A stretch of 64,000 bases of DNA from NCBI RefSeq assembly GCF_022811645.1, contig NZ_CP094534.1, positions 5,146,001-5,210,000 of the forward strand, given 5' to 3'. Below are positions 1-7,108 of the stretch, piece by piece (position 1 is the stretch's first letter; the number at the start of each line of letters is the position of its first letter). A program made the position numbers and the translations under genes. The stretch is from Hymenobacter monticola. GTDB lineage: Bacteria > Bacteroidota > Bacteroidia > Cytophagales > Hymenobacteraceae. The notes beneath the pieces are model-generated. The model saw only the letters and a program-made list of their open reading frames with translations, had not been told where the DNA came from and searched no databases.

Positions 1-438
1 GTGATTCTGGGCAACAAAGTGAACGAAGATGGCACTTTGTCGGCGCGGCTGGAAAGCCGCCTGCGCTGCGGCCTTGCGCTTTACCGCCGCGGGCGGGTGC
101 GCCGCCTGTTGGTGAGTGGCGGCCTGGGCCGGGAAGGTTATTTAGAAGGCCAGAAAATGAAGGCTTATTTGCTGGCCCATGCCGTCCCCGATTCTCTTAT
201 TGTCGTTGATAACCACGGGGACAACACGCAAGCCACAGTGGCTAATACCTTGCGCCTCCGCGACAGCCTGCACTTCCGCAGCCTGCTCATCGTGTCGCAG
301 TACTACCACCTGACCCGCACCAAAATGCTTTTTCGCAAGCAGCATTTCAACGCCATCAGCAGTGCCAGTCCCCGCTATTTCGAAGCCCGGGATGCCTACT
401 CTCTTATCCGTGAATTCTTTGCCTATTACAGCGAGTAA
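1..438 (+). CDS. YdcF/SanA-like DUF218 protein (5' partial)
   Basis: The 145 visible residues match the DUF218 fold (YdcF, SanA, ElyC), linked in known members to envelope or peptidoglycan metabolism. Visible landmarks are an opening LGNKVNEDG loop, RLESRL, LLVSGG near residue 40, and the polar DNHGDNTQATVANT segment near residue 70, which in the family lines the pocket. The reading frame begins with a GTG at base 1, but the first family strand normally lies just upstream, so the gene is almost certainly cut by the window edge. The next gene starts inside its last 50 bases, suggesting co-transcription. Substrate unknown. Confidence 0.75.
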   Translation: MILGNKVNEDGTLSARLESRLRCGLALYRRGRVRRLLVSGGLGREGYLEGQKMKAYLLAHAVPDSLIVVDNHGDNTQATVANTLRLRDSLHFRSLLIVSQYYHLTRTKMLFRKQHFNAISSASPRYFEARDAYSLIREFFAYYSE

Positions 439-1237
439 AGCCCTTGCGAATAGCTTTTTCCGCAAACCACGCAGCTATTCCTCAGGGCAGGTACCTCCGT
501 CGCGCCAGCTGGTTCAGGCCATAATTTGGCGTATTTGCCTATTGGGGCTGGGCCTGCTAGTGGCCGCCTGCGAACCTGCCCCGGCCGTGAAAACAAGCTA
601 CGTCAGCTACCGGCTTGACCCGCGGCGGCAGGCCCTGCGCATGTACTGGCGCGATTCGCAGGGCCGCCGCTACGCCAGCTTGGGTGGCCTGCGCCAGGCA
701 CTGGCCACCCAGCACGACAGTATGCTTTTTGCCATGAACGGTGGCATGTTTGACCCCAGCTTCACCCCGCAAGGGCTATTTATTGAAGCCGGAAAAACCG
801 TGGTGCCGCTGGACACCGCCACCGGCGCGGGCAATTTCTACCTCAAGCCCAACGGCGTGTTTTACCTAACTACCGACAGCACCGCCCACATTTGCCAAAC
901 GGCCGCTTTTCGCAATAATGGCCGGGTGGCCTACGCCACGCAGTCGGGCCCCATGCTGCTGATTGATGGGCGCCTCCATCCCGCCTTCCGGCCGGGCTCG
1001 GCCAACCTGCAAATCCGCAACGGGGTGGGCATTTTGCCCAATGGCCAGGTGCTGCTGGCCATGTCGCGCCGCAAAATCAACTTCTACGATTTTGCCGAGT
1101 ACTTCCGGAAAGCAGGCTGCCGGCAGGCGCTCTACTTGGATGGCTACGTGTCGCGCACCTACAAGCCAGCCGCCGGCTCAACGCAGACGGACGGCGATTT
1201 TGGGGTGATAATCGGCGTGACTATTCCGAAACCATAG
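392..1237 (+). CDS. Phosphodiester glycosidase (NAGPA-like) family protein, probable lipoprotein
   Basis: The body matches the NAGPA/phosphodiester glycosidase domain: FAMNGGMF near residue 110, a GVFYLT segment, TQSGPMLLIDG, RNGVGIL, and a C-terminal LYLDGY block where the family has its Asp-Gly motif. A hydrophobic stretch ending LLVAAC at about residue 60 looks like a lipobox, implying a lipid-anchored periplasmic or outer-membrane product. The start is uncertain: ATG 392 and GTG 362 lie inside the preceding gene and leave a long region before the lipobox, with no ATG closer. The 3' end overlaps the convergent cytochrome gene by 17 bases. Substrate not inferable. Confidence 0.72.
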   Translation: MPTLLSVNSLPITASKALANSFFRKPRSYSSGQVPPSRQLVQAIIWRICLLGLGLLVAACEPAPAVKTSYVSYRLDPRRQALRMYWRDSQGRRYASLGGLRQALATQHDSMLFAMNGGMFDPSFTPQGLFIEAGKTVVPLDTATGAGNFYLKPNGVFYLTTDSTAHICQTAAFRNNGRVAYATQSGPMLLIDGRLHPAFRPGSANLQIRNGVGILPNGQVLLAMSRRKINFYDFAEYFRKAGCRQALYLDGYVSRTYKPAAGSTQTDGDFGVIIGVTIPKP

Positions 1238-1751
1238 CCACCGCAGCAGGTGCGGCCGCGCCGCCTTCTTCCGACTTGACGTAGGCGATGATGGAGGTAA
1301 TTTCCTTGTCGGACAGCGCAAAGGAGGGCATCTGCTGCTTGTTGAACTTGTTGAACAGGGCCACGGCGTAGTCGTCGCCGCTGGCCACCACTTTGCTCGA
1401 GTTCTTAATCCACGGAATCAGCCAGGAAACAGGGCGACGCTTGCTGATGCCGGCCAGAGCGGGGCCTACCACCTGTTCGTTCACGGCGTGGCACTGGGCG
1501 CAGTTGCCTTTAAAAAGCGCATCGCCGGCGGCAATTTCGGCGGCTTCGGCGGGCGAAGCTGCCGGGCTGGGTGCTGCAGTTTGGGAAGCCGGCAGCATGC
1601 CTACTTCCTGCAGTTCGGGCTCACTAGCTTGCGCCACGTCATTGGCCGAAAACCCGGCCAAACCCGCTGCGCTCAGCAGCGTGAAACCAATCAACACCAC
1701 AACCAACGCCATGCCCACCGAAAGGGCAAAACCAACCGACTTGAACCACAT
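1221..1751 (-). CDS. Membrane-anchored mono-heme cytochrome c
   Basis: 176 residues. A hydrophobic segment at residues 8-30 serves as signal or anchor, followed by an Ala/Pro/Ser linker to about residue 70 and a class I cytochrome c domain. The heme site is CAQCH (Cys84, Cys87, His88); the likely sixth ligand is Met141 in QQMPSF. Single small c-type cytochromes like this carry electrons in the periplasm between respiratory complexes, but no oxidase genes are nearby to name a partner. A perfect TAAATTTG -7 element lies 35 bases upstream of the ATG. Confidence 0.88.
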   Translation of the reverse strand: MWFKSVGFALSVGMALVVVLIGFTLLSAAGLAGFSANDVAQASEPELQEVGMLPASQTAAPSPAASPAEAAEIAAGDALFKGNCAQCHAVNEQVVGPALAGISKRRPVSWLIPWIKNSSKVVASGDDYAVALFNKFNKQQMPSFALSDKEITSIIAYVKSEEGGAAAPAAVAMVSE

Positions 1752-1785
1752 GAGTACCGGGGTTTGAGATGGAATATATATGCGG

Positions 1786-1793
1786 CAAATTTA
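1786..1793 (-). promoter_or_regulatory. Bacteroidota -7 element for the cytochrome c gene
   Basis: The minus strand reads TAAATTTG, a full match to the TAnnTTTG consensus used by the Bacteroidota housekeeping sigma factor. It lies 34 bases before the cytochrome ATG at 1751, giving a short leader. No convincing -33 TTG was identified. Confidence 0.5.
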
Positions 1794-1844
1794 CCATCCA
1801 AGCCCCGCGGCTGCCATTTTTCAGCAAATTCTCTGCGAGTATAA

Positions 1845-3026
1845 CTACTTCACCGCCCGCCCCTTCCACTGGTAGCCGCCGCGCAGCCCGGCCAGGCCCA
1901 CGCCCAGCGCATAGGGCGCATAGAGCACCTGCAGCAGCGGCAGCAGCGGTAGCCACCGGCGGCGCCCCAAAAACCGCAGCACCGGCGCCATCAGCCAGGC
2001 ATCGGCGCCCAGCTTGAGCGCCCAGGCGGCCAGCACCCAAGGCCACAGCACCGGCCACACCAGCCCCGCCCCTGCCCCGGCAGCCAGGGCCACGTTGGCA
2101 CCCAGCACGAGCAGCGCCAGGCGGCGCGAAGCCGGGCTTTGGTAGTGCCGCCACTTGCTGGCCCAGCGCACCCGCTGCCGCAGCAGCGCCCGCAGCGTGG
2201 GCGGCGCGGCCGTGCGCACAACGGCGGCCACATCGGCCAGGAAAAACGTGGTGCCGGGAAAGGCCGCGTGGATTTTGTGGAGCAGAAACTCGTCGTCGCC
2301 ACTGGCCAGGTGGGCGTTGTCGGCAAAGCCGCCCACGGCCGCAAAGGCGGCGCGCCGGTAGGCCAGGTTGGCGCCGTTGCACATGGTGGGCCACTGCCGG
2401 GCCAGGCAGGCGCCGCCCACGCCCACCAGCCCGGCAAATTCCAGCCCCATGAGCCGGGCGAAATGCGTATCGAGCCCCGTGAGCAGCACCGGCCCGCTGA
2501 TGAAATTGGCGTTGGGCTTTTGGGCGATGAGCGCCGCGTAGGCCGCCAGCCAGCCAGGGCCGAGGCGGCAGTCGGCATCGGTACACACCAGCCAGGGCGC
2601 GCGGGCCGTTTGCAGGGCAGCTTGCAAGGCCGCTTTCTTACCGGTTTCAGCCGCCGGAAGCCTGACCAAACGCAGCGGAAACGCTGAAGCGGCCGCAGCC
2701 GCAGCCACCAGCGCTGCTGTGGCGTCGGTGGAATGGTCGTCGGCGATGAGGACTTCAAACTGCGCCGCCGGCAGCGTTTGAGCAGCTAAGTCGCTCAGTA
2801 GCTGAGGCAAGTTTTCGGCCTCGTTGCGGGCGGCGATGAGGATAGAGAAGGTGGGCGCTTCGCCTGATGCGGAATGGAGGAATGAAGAATTTTCAGCCGT
2901 CCCCCATTCCTCATTTCTCATTCCTAATTCTTCATTGAGCGAAGCATCCCACCCCCCGCGCAACCAGCCCATCAGGCCCGCATACAGCGCCGGCAGCACC
3001 AGCAGGCTAATTCCAGCCGCCAGCAT
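1845..3026 (-). CDS. Family 2 glycosyltransferase, membrane anchored, with an in-frame repeat insertion
   Basis: 393 residues. An N-terminal membrane helix is followed by a GT2 domain: FSILIAARNEAENL, a nucleotide-binding IADDHS, the metal-binding DADC, a GGACLARQ stretch, SGDDEFL, and a Q-x-x-R-W-like RQRVRWASKW. Two or three C-terminal membrane helices follow. The start is ATG 3026, overlapping by one base (TGATG) the stop of the upstream flippase-like gene, so the two are translationally linked. Between helix 1 and the GT domain about 25 residues come from a palindromic repeat (2881-2936) absent from the family fold. Acceptor unknown; a glycolipid or polysaccharide step at the inner membrane is likely. 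Confidence 0.85.
   Translation of the reverse strand: MLAAGISLLVLPALYAGLMGWLRGGWDASLNEELGMRNEEWGTAENSSFLHSASGEAPTFSILIAARNEAENLPQLLSDLAAQTLPAAQFEVLIADDHSTDATAALVAAAAAASAFPLRLVRLPAAETGKKAALQAALQTARAPWLVCTDADCRLGPGWLAAYAALIAQKPNANFISGPVLLTGLDTHFARLMGLEFAGLVGVGGACLARQWPTMCNGANLAYRRAAFAAVGGFADNAHLASGDDEFLLHKIHAAFPGTTFFLADVAAVVRTAAPPTLRALLRQRVRWASKWRHYQSPASRRLALLVLGANVALAAGAGAGLVWPVLWPWVLAAWALKLGADAWLMAPVLRFLGRRRWLPLLPLLQVLYAPYALGVGLAGLRGGYQWKGRAVK
2881..2936. repeat. Palindromic repeat inside the glycosyltransferase gene
   Basis: Arms AATGAAGAATT (2881-2891) and AATTCTTCATT (2926-2936) are perfect inverted 11-mers. Between them are short tandem-like units of the ATTCCTCATTTCTC type. The composition is AT-rich against a GC-rich gene. 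The frame stays open across it and adds a polar Asn/Glu/Ser segment between the membrane helix and catalytic domain. Confidence 0.7.
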
Positions 3027-4063
3027 CACCGGCCGGCGCGCTTTTCGCGGAGCACGCGCAGGCCGGGCACCAGCAGCAGGCCGGCCGCGCTGGGCAGGGC
3101 GATATTGATGACCCACAGGCTGAGGCTGGCCGAGAGCACCGGCAACGCCGGCTGACCCAGCAGCCCAAACAAGTGCGTGGCCGACAGCTCGCGCACGCCC
3201 ACGTCAGCTAGTGCATTAAGCGAGGGCACCAGCGACTTCAGCAAAAACGTGCCCGCCACGGCCGCCAGCCCCGGCCCCAACGGCCCGCCCACGCCATAGG
3301 CTCCCAGCAGCAGCAGAAACTGGGCGCAAAACACCCCGTAGCGCAGCCCCGAAATGGCCAGCACCGCCGTGAGCGCCCGCGCCGGGTAGGTGGGCATGAT
3401 GGCCAGCGCCGGCCGAAACCGCCGCAACGGCCGCCACAGCCCCAGCGCCGCCAGCAGCAGCCGCGACCGGTACAGCGGAACCAGCACCAAGGCACATAGG
3501 AGCACCGCCGACACGCTTACGCCCAGCCCGGCGGCCGGGTAGCCTTTCAAGTAGAATTTCAGCAGAAAATACAGCAGGCCTGCCACGCCCGCCAGCACCG
3601 TGGCCACCAACTGGCAGTAGCGCCCCAGAAAAACCGCCCCCAACGCACTCACCCGGCGGCTTTTGAGCTCGATGATGCGGCCGGCGTAGTCGCCCACCCG
3701 GTTGGGGGTGGCAAAGCCCAGCGTGAGGCCCACCAGCACTGCCCGGAAGCTGCGCCCGAACGTGACGGGCTCCAGGTGCTGGGCCAAGCGGTGCCACTTC
3801 CAGGCCTCTAGGCCCCAGTTGAGCGGCACCAGGGCCAGGGCCAGTAGCACCGGCCCGCGCCCGGCCCCGCGCAGGGTAGCGCCGAGCAGCTGCCGCCAGG
3901 CCGCGGCCGTGTCTGGCGCCGCGAAGATGCTGTTGTAGAGCAAGCCCAGCGTGAGCAGTGTAACGCCCACCTTGCCCCAAAACACCAGGCGACGCCACTG
4001 CCGGGCGCGGCGCGTTTCGGGCTCGGGTTCTGGCTTGCCGCCCGGACCTTTCGGGCTCGGCAC
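3026..4063 (-). CDS. Lysylphosphatidylglycerol synthase-type transmembrane (UPF0104) protein
   Basis: About 345 residues with roughly eight hydrophobic helices. The sequence around NWGLEAWKW, GLTLGFATPNRVGDYAGR and SLNALADVGVRE is typical of the transmembrane domain of MprF/AglD (UPF0104). No soluble aminoacyl-transfer domain is present, so this is a stand-alone flippase-like protein rather than a lysyl-PG synthase. GTG 4063 is chosen because longer readings run antisense through ruvC. The one-base overlap with the downstream GT2 gene suggests both act on one lipid-linked sugar. Confidence 0.8.
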   Translation of the reverse strand: MPSPKGPGGKPEPEPETRRARQWRRLVFWGKVGVTLLTLGLLYNSIFAAPDTAAAWRQLLGATLRGAGRGPVLLALALVPLNWGLEAWKWHRLAQHLEPVTFGRSFRAVLVGLTLGFATPNRVGDYAGRIIELKSRRVSALGAVFLGRYCQLVATVLAGVAGLLYFLLKFYLKGYPAAGLGVSVSAVLLCALVLVPLYRSRLLLAALGLWRPLRRFRPALAIMPTYPARALTAVLAISGLRYGVFCAQFLLLLGAYGVGGPLGPGLAAVAGTFLLKSLVPSLNALADVGVRELSATHLFGLLGQPALPVLSASLSLWVINIALPSAAGLLLVPGLRVLREKRAGR

Positions 4064-4115
4064 GGTGTTGGCCGGAACCAGCTCCTCGGCTGGTGCCCCG
4101 GGCTGCCCGGGGTCG

Positions 4116-4123
4116 TAACTTTG
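4116..4123 (+). promoter_or_regulatory. -7 element just upstream of ruvC
   Basis: TAACTTTG matches the TAnnTTTG consensus exactly. Its last base is only six bases before the ruvC ATG (4130), so transcription would begin at or very near the start codon and give a leaderless or nearly leaderless mRNA. Confidence 0.55.
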
Positions 4124-4129
4124 TGTGAG

Positions 4130-4780
4130 ATGCCTGCCCCCCAACGCCCCCGTCCCGTTCCCGCCATCGAGCTGCTGCCCAAGATTATTCTGGGCGTCGA
4201 CCCCGGCACCCAGATTATGGGCTACGCCCTGATTGAGGTGCGCGGCCAGCGCGTGGACGTGCTGTGCTACGACGTCATCAACATGAAGGCCTTGGGGTCG
4301 AACCATGCCGTAAAGCTAAAGCGGATTTTCGACCGCATGCTGGAGCTCATCGACGAGTACCTGCCCGACGAGTTGGCCATCGAAGCCCCTTTCTTCGGCG
4401 TCAACGTGCAGAGCATGTTGAAGTTGGGCCGGGCCCAGGGCGTGGCCATTGCCGCTGCCCTTTCCCGCCAGATTCCCTACGTGGAGTACGCGCCCACCAA
4501 GGTGAAGCAGTCCGTCACGGGCTCGGGCTCGGCCACCAAAGAGCAGGTGGCCCACATGCTGCGCCAGACGCTCACGCTGCCGCCCGTGGCCGAAGCCAGC
4601 AAGTTCCTCGACGCCACCGATGCTCTGGCCGTGGCCCTCTGCCACCACTACATGAAGGGCAACAACGTGACGGCCAGCGGCGGCAAAAGCTGGGGCAAGT
4701 TCCTGGCCGAGAACCCCGAGCGGGTGGGCGCCAGCACGGGAGCGGGCAAGAAAACCAGCGTCAAAAGCGTTAAGGAATAA
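4130..4780 (+). CDS. ruvC: Crossover junction endodeoxyribonuclease RuvC
   Basis: 216 residues. RuvC dimers cut Holliday junctions in recombination repair, working with RuvAB. The RNase H-like fold is clear: LGVDPGTQIMGYA carries Asp24, IEAPFFGVN carries Glu85, and DATDALAVALCHH carries Asp161 and Asp164, completing the acidic active site. KLGRAQGVA and the VKQSVTGSGSA segment are conserved too. A 17-residue N-terminal extension and a basic, Ser/Lys-rich tail after residue 180 are additions to the usual 160-190 residues. ATG 4130 is preferred over TTG 4121 because the -7 element lies just before it. ruvA and ruvB are not in the window. Confidence 0.95.
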   Translation: MPAPQRPRPVPAIELLPKIILGVDPGTQIMGYALIEVRGQRVDVLCYDVINMKALGSNHAVKLKRIFDRMLELIDEYLPDELAIEAPFFGVNVQSMLKLGRAQGVAIAAALSRQIPYVEYAPTKVKQSVTGSGSATKEQVAHMLRQTLTLPPVAEASKFLDATDALAVALCHHYMKGNNVTASGGKSWGKFLAENPERVGASTGAGKKTSVKSVKE

Positions 4781-4791
4781 ACTCTCATCAA

Positions 4792-5544
4792 ATGATGTCT
4801 GCTTTGCCCCATGCGCTTCAGCCTCTCTGGCGTGGCCGCAAACGGCTAACTGGCTTTAGCTTCTTCCCTCGGATTTCGACGCTTGCCATCTTTCGGTTAG
4901 CTGCAGCTATTTATCTGCTGGCTTATGGCTACCTGGGGTTCCGGCTCATTCACTTTCAGCAGTCCGCTTTTCACTTCAAGCCCAATGCTCGAATTGGGAA
5001 TACAACCTTTAAGCTGTTGAAATCTAAATTCTCTGACAGCTGGCAGGGAGGTCCTTCCTGTACTCACTACCAACAAGACTTTCTGTTAATTCAGGCTTCA
5101 GCCGCCTGCTTTGAAGACTTGATTTCTTATTCGCGTTTGATTGCCTCTCCAAACGACCATGATTTAGTAGCAGTATTTGTGCGTGATTCCATCCCGGGTC
5201 AACCCTGGGAACTACTGGCCCGGAACGGCCCCCATAGGGTCGATAATCAGCCGGTTTATCCAGAGAATTGGGTTGCTAAACTATCCATCCGGCAAGGCGG
5301 TATGGTAAGCGACGCGGTGACCTCACAACTATTAGACATAGCTGCCTATCGCGCAAATGGCGAACTGTGGGCATGGCAAACAAAAACCAATTTCCATACC
5401 GACTCGGTTTTTGAAAAAATAGTACATTGGAACCAAGCCGAACCGTTACCCTCGCACGTCAGCCCGCTTAGAGCAGGCCGGCTACGGCCGGCCGACGCCG
5501 CTTACCATTCTCCTTACCGCCTTCGGCTTCGCCAAAAACTTTAA
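4792..5544 (+). CDS. Hypothetical membrane-anchored protein, low GC
   Basis: 250 residues, not recognised. One membrane helix near residues 28-50 is followed by a soluble, probably periplasmic domain with three cysteines (two around CTHY and ACFED). The gene is visibly more AT-rich than its neighbours, hinting at recent acquisition or relaxed selection. The last 25 residues are Arg/Ala-rich and encoded by a GC-rich palindromic stretch near 5470-5495, so the original stop may have been upstream. It begins 11 bases after ruvC and ends three bases before the convergent phzF-like gene. Confidence 0.55.
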   Translation: MMSALPHALQPLWRGRKRLTGFSFFPRISTLAIFRLAAAIYLLAYGYLGFRLIHFQQSAFHFKPNARIGNTTFKLLKSKFSDSWQGGPSCTHYQQDFLLIQASAACFEDLISYSRLIASPNDHDLVAVFVRDSIPGQPWELLARNGPHRVDNQPVYPENWVAKLSIRQGGMVSDAVTSQLLDIAAYRANGELWAWQTKTNFHTDSVFEKIVHWNQAEPLPSHVSPLRAGRLRPADAAYHSPYRLRLRQKL

Positions 5545-5547
5545 CTT

Positions 5548-6339
5548 TTAAATAAGCAGCTCCCCCGCTGCATACGTCACCGCGTAGCCGCTGATGTCGA
5601 CCCGGTCGCCGCGCAGGCGGCACCACAGGTCGCCGCCGCGGGGTGAAATCTGGCGGGCGCGCAGCTCGGTTTTGCCCAGCTTTTCGGCCCAGTACGGGAT
5701 GAGCGTGCTGTGGGCCGAGCCGGTGACGGGGTCTTCGGGCACGCCCACGCGGGGGCCGAAGAAGCGCGACACGAAATCCAGCTCGCCGGTGCCGGGCGCG
5801 GTGGCGATGACGCCCACGTACTCCAGCGCGGCCAGGCGGGCCATGTCGGGCTTGAGTGCTCGCACTTCGGCTTCGGAATTGAACGTCACCAGCAGGTCGC
5901 GGGCGGCCAGCACCCGGAGCGGCGTGGCGCCCAGCGCATCGGTGAGGCCGGTGGGGTGCGTGGTGAGTTCCTGCGGTGGGCGCGAGGGAAAGTCCAGCGT
6001 GAGGCGGCCGTCGGCTTCGCGGGTCACGCGCAGAGGGCCGCTTTGGCTGTGGAAGGTGATTTGCTTTTCGGTGAAGCCGAGGTGGGTAAACAGCACGTGG
6101 GCCGAGGCCAGGGTGGCGTGGCCGCAGAGGTCGATTTCGACAGCGGGCGTGAACCAGCGGATGTCGTACTCGGCCGCTGTGCCGGCGCGGGGCACAATGA
6201 AGGCGGTTTCGGCCAGGTGGTTTTCGGCGGCAATTTGCTGCATGAGCGTGGCGGCGGGCCAAGCATCGAGGGGGCACACGCCGGCGGGATTGCCGGTGAA
6301 GGGCGTTTGGGCGAAGGCGTCGACGTGGAAGTAGCGCAT
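5548..6339 (-). CDS. PhzF family isomerase/epimerase
   Basis: 263 residues, the normal PhzF length. The fold is two diaminopimelate-epimerase-like halves. The N-terminal FHVDAFAQTPFTGNPAGVC and ENHLAETAF (catalytic Glu44) are diagnostic; RWFTPAVEIDLCGHATLA and DPVTGSAHSTLIPYW mark the second half. PhzF itself isomerises a phenazine precursor, but most homologues, including this one with no phz genes nearby, have unknown substrates. The gene is convergent with the upstream orphan and divergent from the sigma factor operon. Confidence 0.9.
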   Translation of the reverse strand: MRYFHVDAFAQTPFTGNPAGVCPLDAWPAATLMQQIAAENHLAETAFIVPRAGTAAEYDIRWFTPAVEIDLCGHATLASAHVLFTHLGFTEKQITFHSQSGPLRVTREADGRLTLDFPSRPPQELTTHPTGLTDALGATPLRVLAARDLLVTFNSEAEVRALKPDMARLAALEYVGVIATAPGTGELDFVSRFFGPRVGVPEDPVTGSAHSTLIPYWAEKLGKTELRARQISPRGGDLWCRLRGDRVDISGYAVTYAAGELLI

Positions 6340-6438
6340 GGAAGAAGGATGTTCGGAGCGTGGTGGGATTTCGAGAGCAAGAATACGGCTTATTCAGATG
6401 CAGAGGGCGCGGCCCCCGGGCGGCAATTGATTTCAAAA

Positions 6439-6446
6439 TATCTTTA
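6439..6446 (+). promoter_or_regulatory. Possible -7 element for the sigma factor operon
   Basis: TATCTTTA differs from TAnnTTTG at the last base. It lies about 87 bases before the preferred ATG at 6533, in the 193-base divergent gap with the PhzF gene. No -33 element at the right spacing was found, so an autoregulated ECF promoter with another sequence is equally possible. Confidence 0.25.
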
Positions 6447-6532
6447 GACCCCGTGCAACCGCGTGGGCCGGCCACCGGTCATGGCTCCACACAGCCGGTC
6501 CTGTACAGCCGGCTTTGCCATCTGCTTTCTAC

Positions 6533-7108
6533 ATGCCGCCTTCCATTGTCACCGTCGATGAAGCGCTGCTGGCGGCGTGCCGGCGTGGCGAGTCGGCGGC
6601 GCAATACCAGCTCTATAAAAAACTGTCGTACAACCTGATGGGTGTATGCCTGCGCTATTGCCCCAACCGGGCCGAGGCGGAGGACGCGCTGCAAAACACG
6701 TTCGTTAAAATTTTCACCCGCCTCGACCAGTACCGCGGCCAGGGGCCGTTTGAGGGCTGGGCGCGCCGCATTGCCGTCACCACCTCGCTGCACGCCGTGG
6801 AGCAGTACCGCCTGCGCCACCCCGGCCCCAGCGGCGACGCCCTCGACGAGCTGGCCGACGGCCTGCCCACGGCTGAGCCTTCGGCTGTGGACCAGCTGGC
6901 CGCCGACGACCTGGTGGCGCTGATGGCCACCCTGCCGCCCGGCTACCGCACCGTGCTCAACCTCTACGCCGTGGAGGGCTACTCGCACCAGGAAATCGGC
7001 GAGCTGCTGGGCATTGCCGAAGGCACCAGCAAATCGCAGCTGGCCCGCGCCCGGCGCCTGCTCGAAACCCGCCTGGCGGCCCTAAAAATCCCGAATTACC
7101 ATGTCTGA
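6533..7108 (+). CDS. ECF-type RNA polymerase sigma factor
   Basis: 191 residues. Region 2 (about 15-85) contains LMGVCLRYCPNRAEAEDALQ and FEGWARRIAV; region 4 (about 125-180) contains LPPGYRTVLNLYAVEGYS followed by the HTH EIGELLGIAEGTSKSQLARA. There is no region 3, as expected of the ECF (group 4) class. ATG 6533 is chosen over TTG 6515. The stop lies inside the start of the next gene (eight-base overlap), which fits the usual sigma/anti-sigma operon. Target promoters cannot be predicted here. Confidence 0.93.
   Translation: MPPSIVTVDEALLAACRRGESAAQYQLYKKLSYNLMGVCLRYCPNRAEAEDALQNTFVKIFTRLDQYRGQGPFEGWARRIAVTTSLHAVEQYRLRHPGPSGDALDELADGLPTAEPSAVDQLAADDLVALMATLPPGYRTVLNLYAVEGYSHQEIGELLGIAEGTSKSQLARARRLLETRLAALKIPNYHV

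Noticed and set aside
3026-4306. Longer version of the UPF0104 protein, starting at 4306
   Set aside because: Its first 80 residues run antisense through ruvC and lack any membrane or conserved sequence; GTG 4063 is sufficient.
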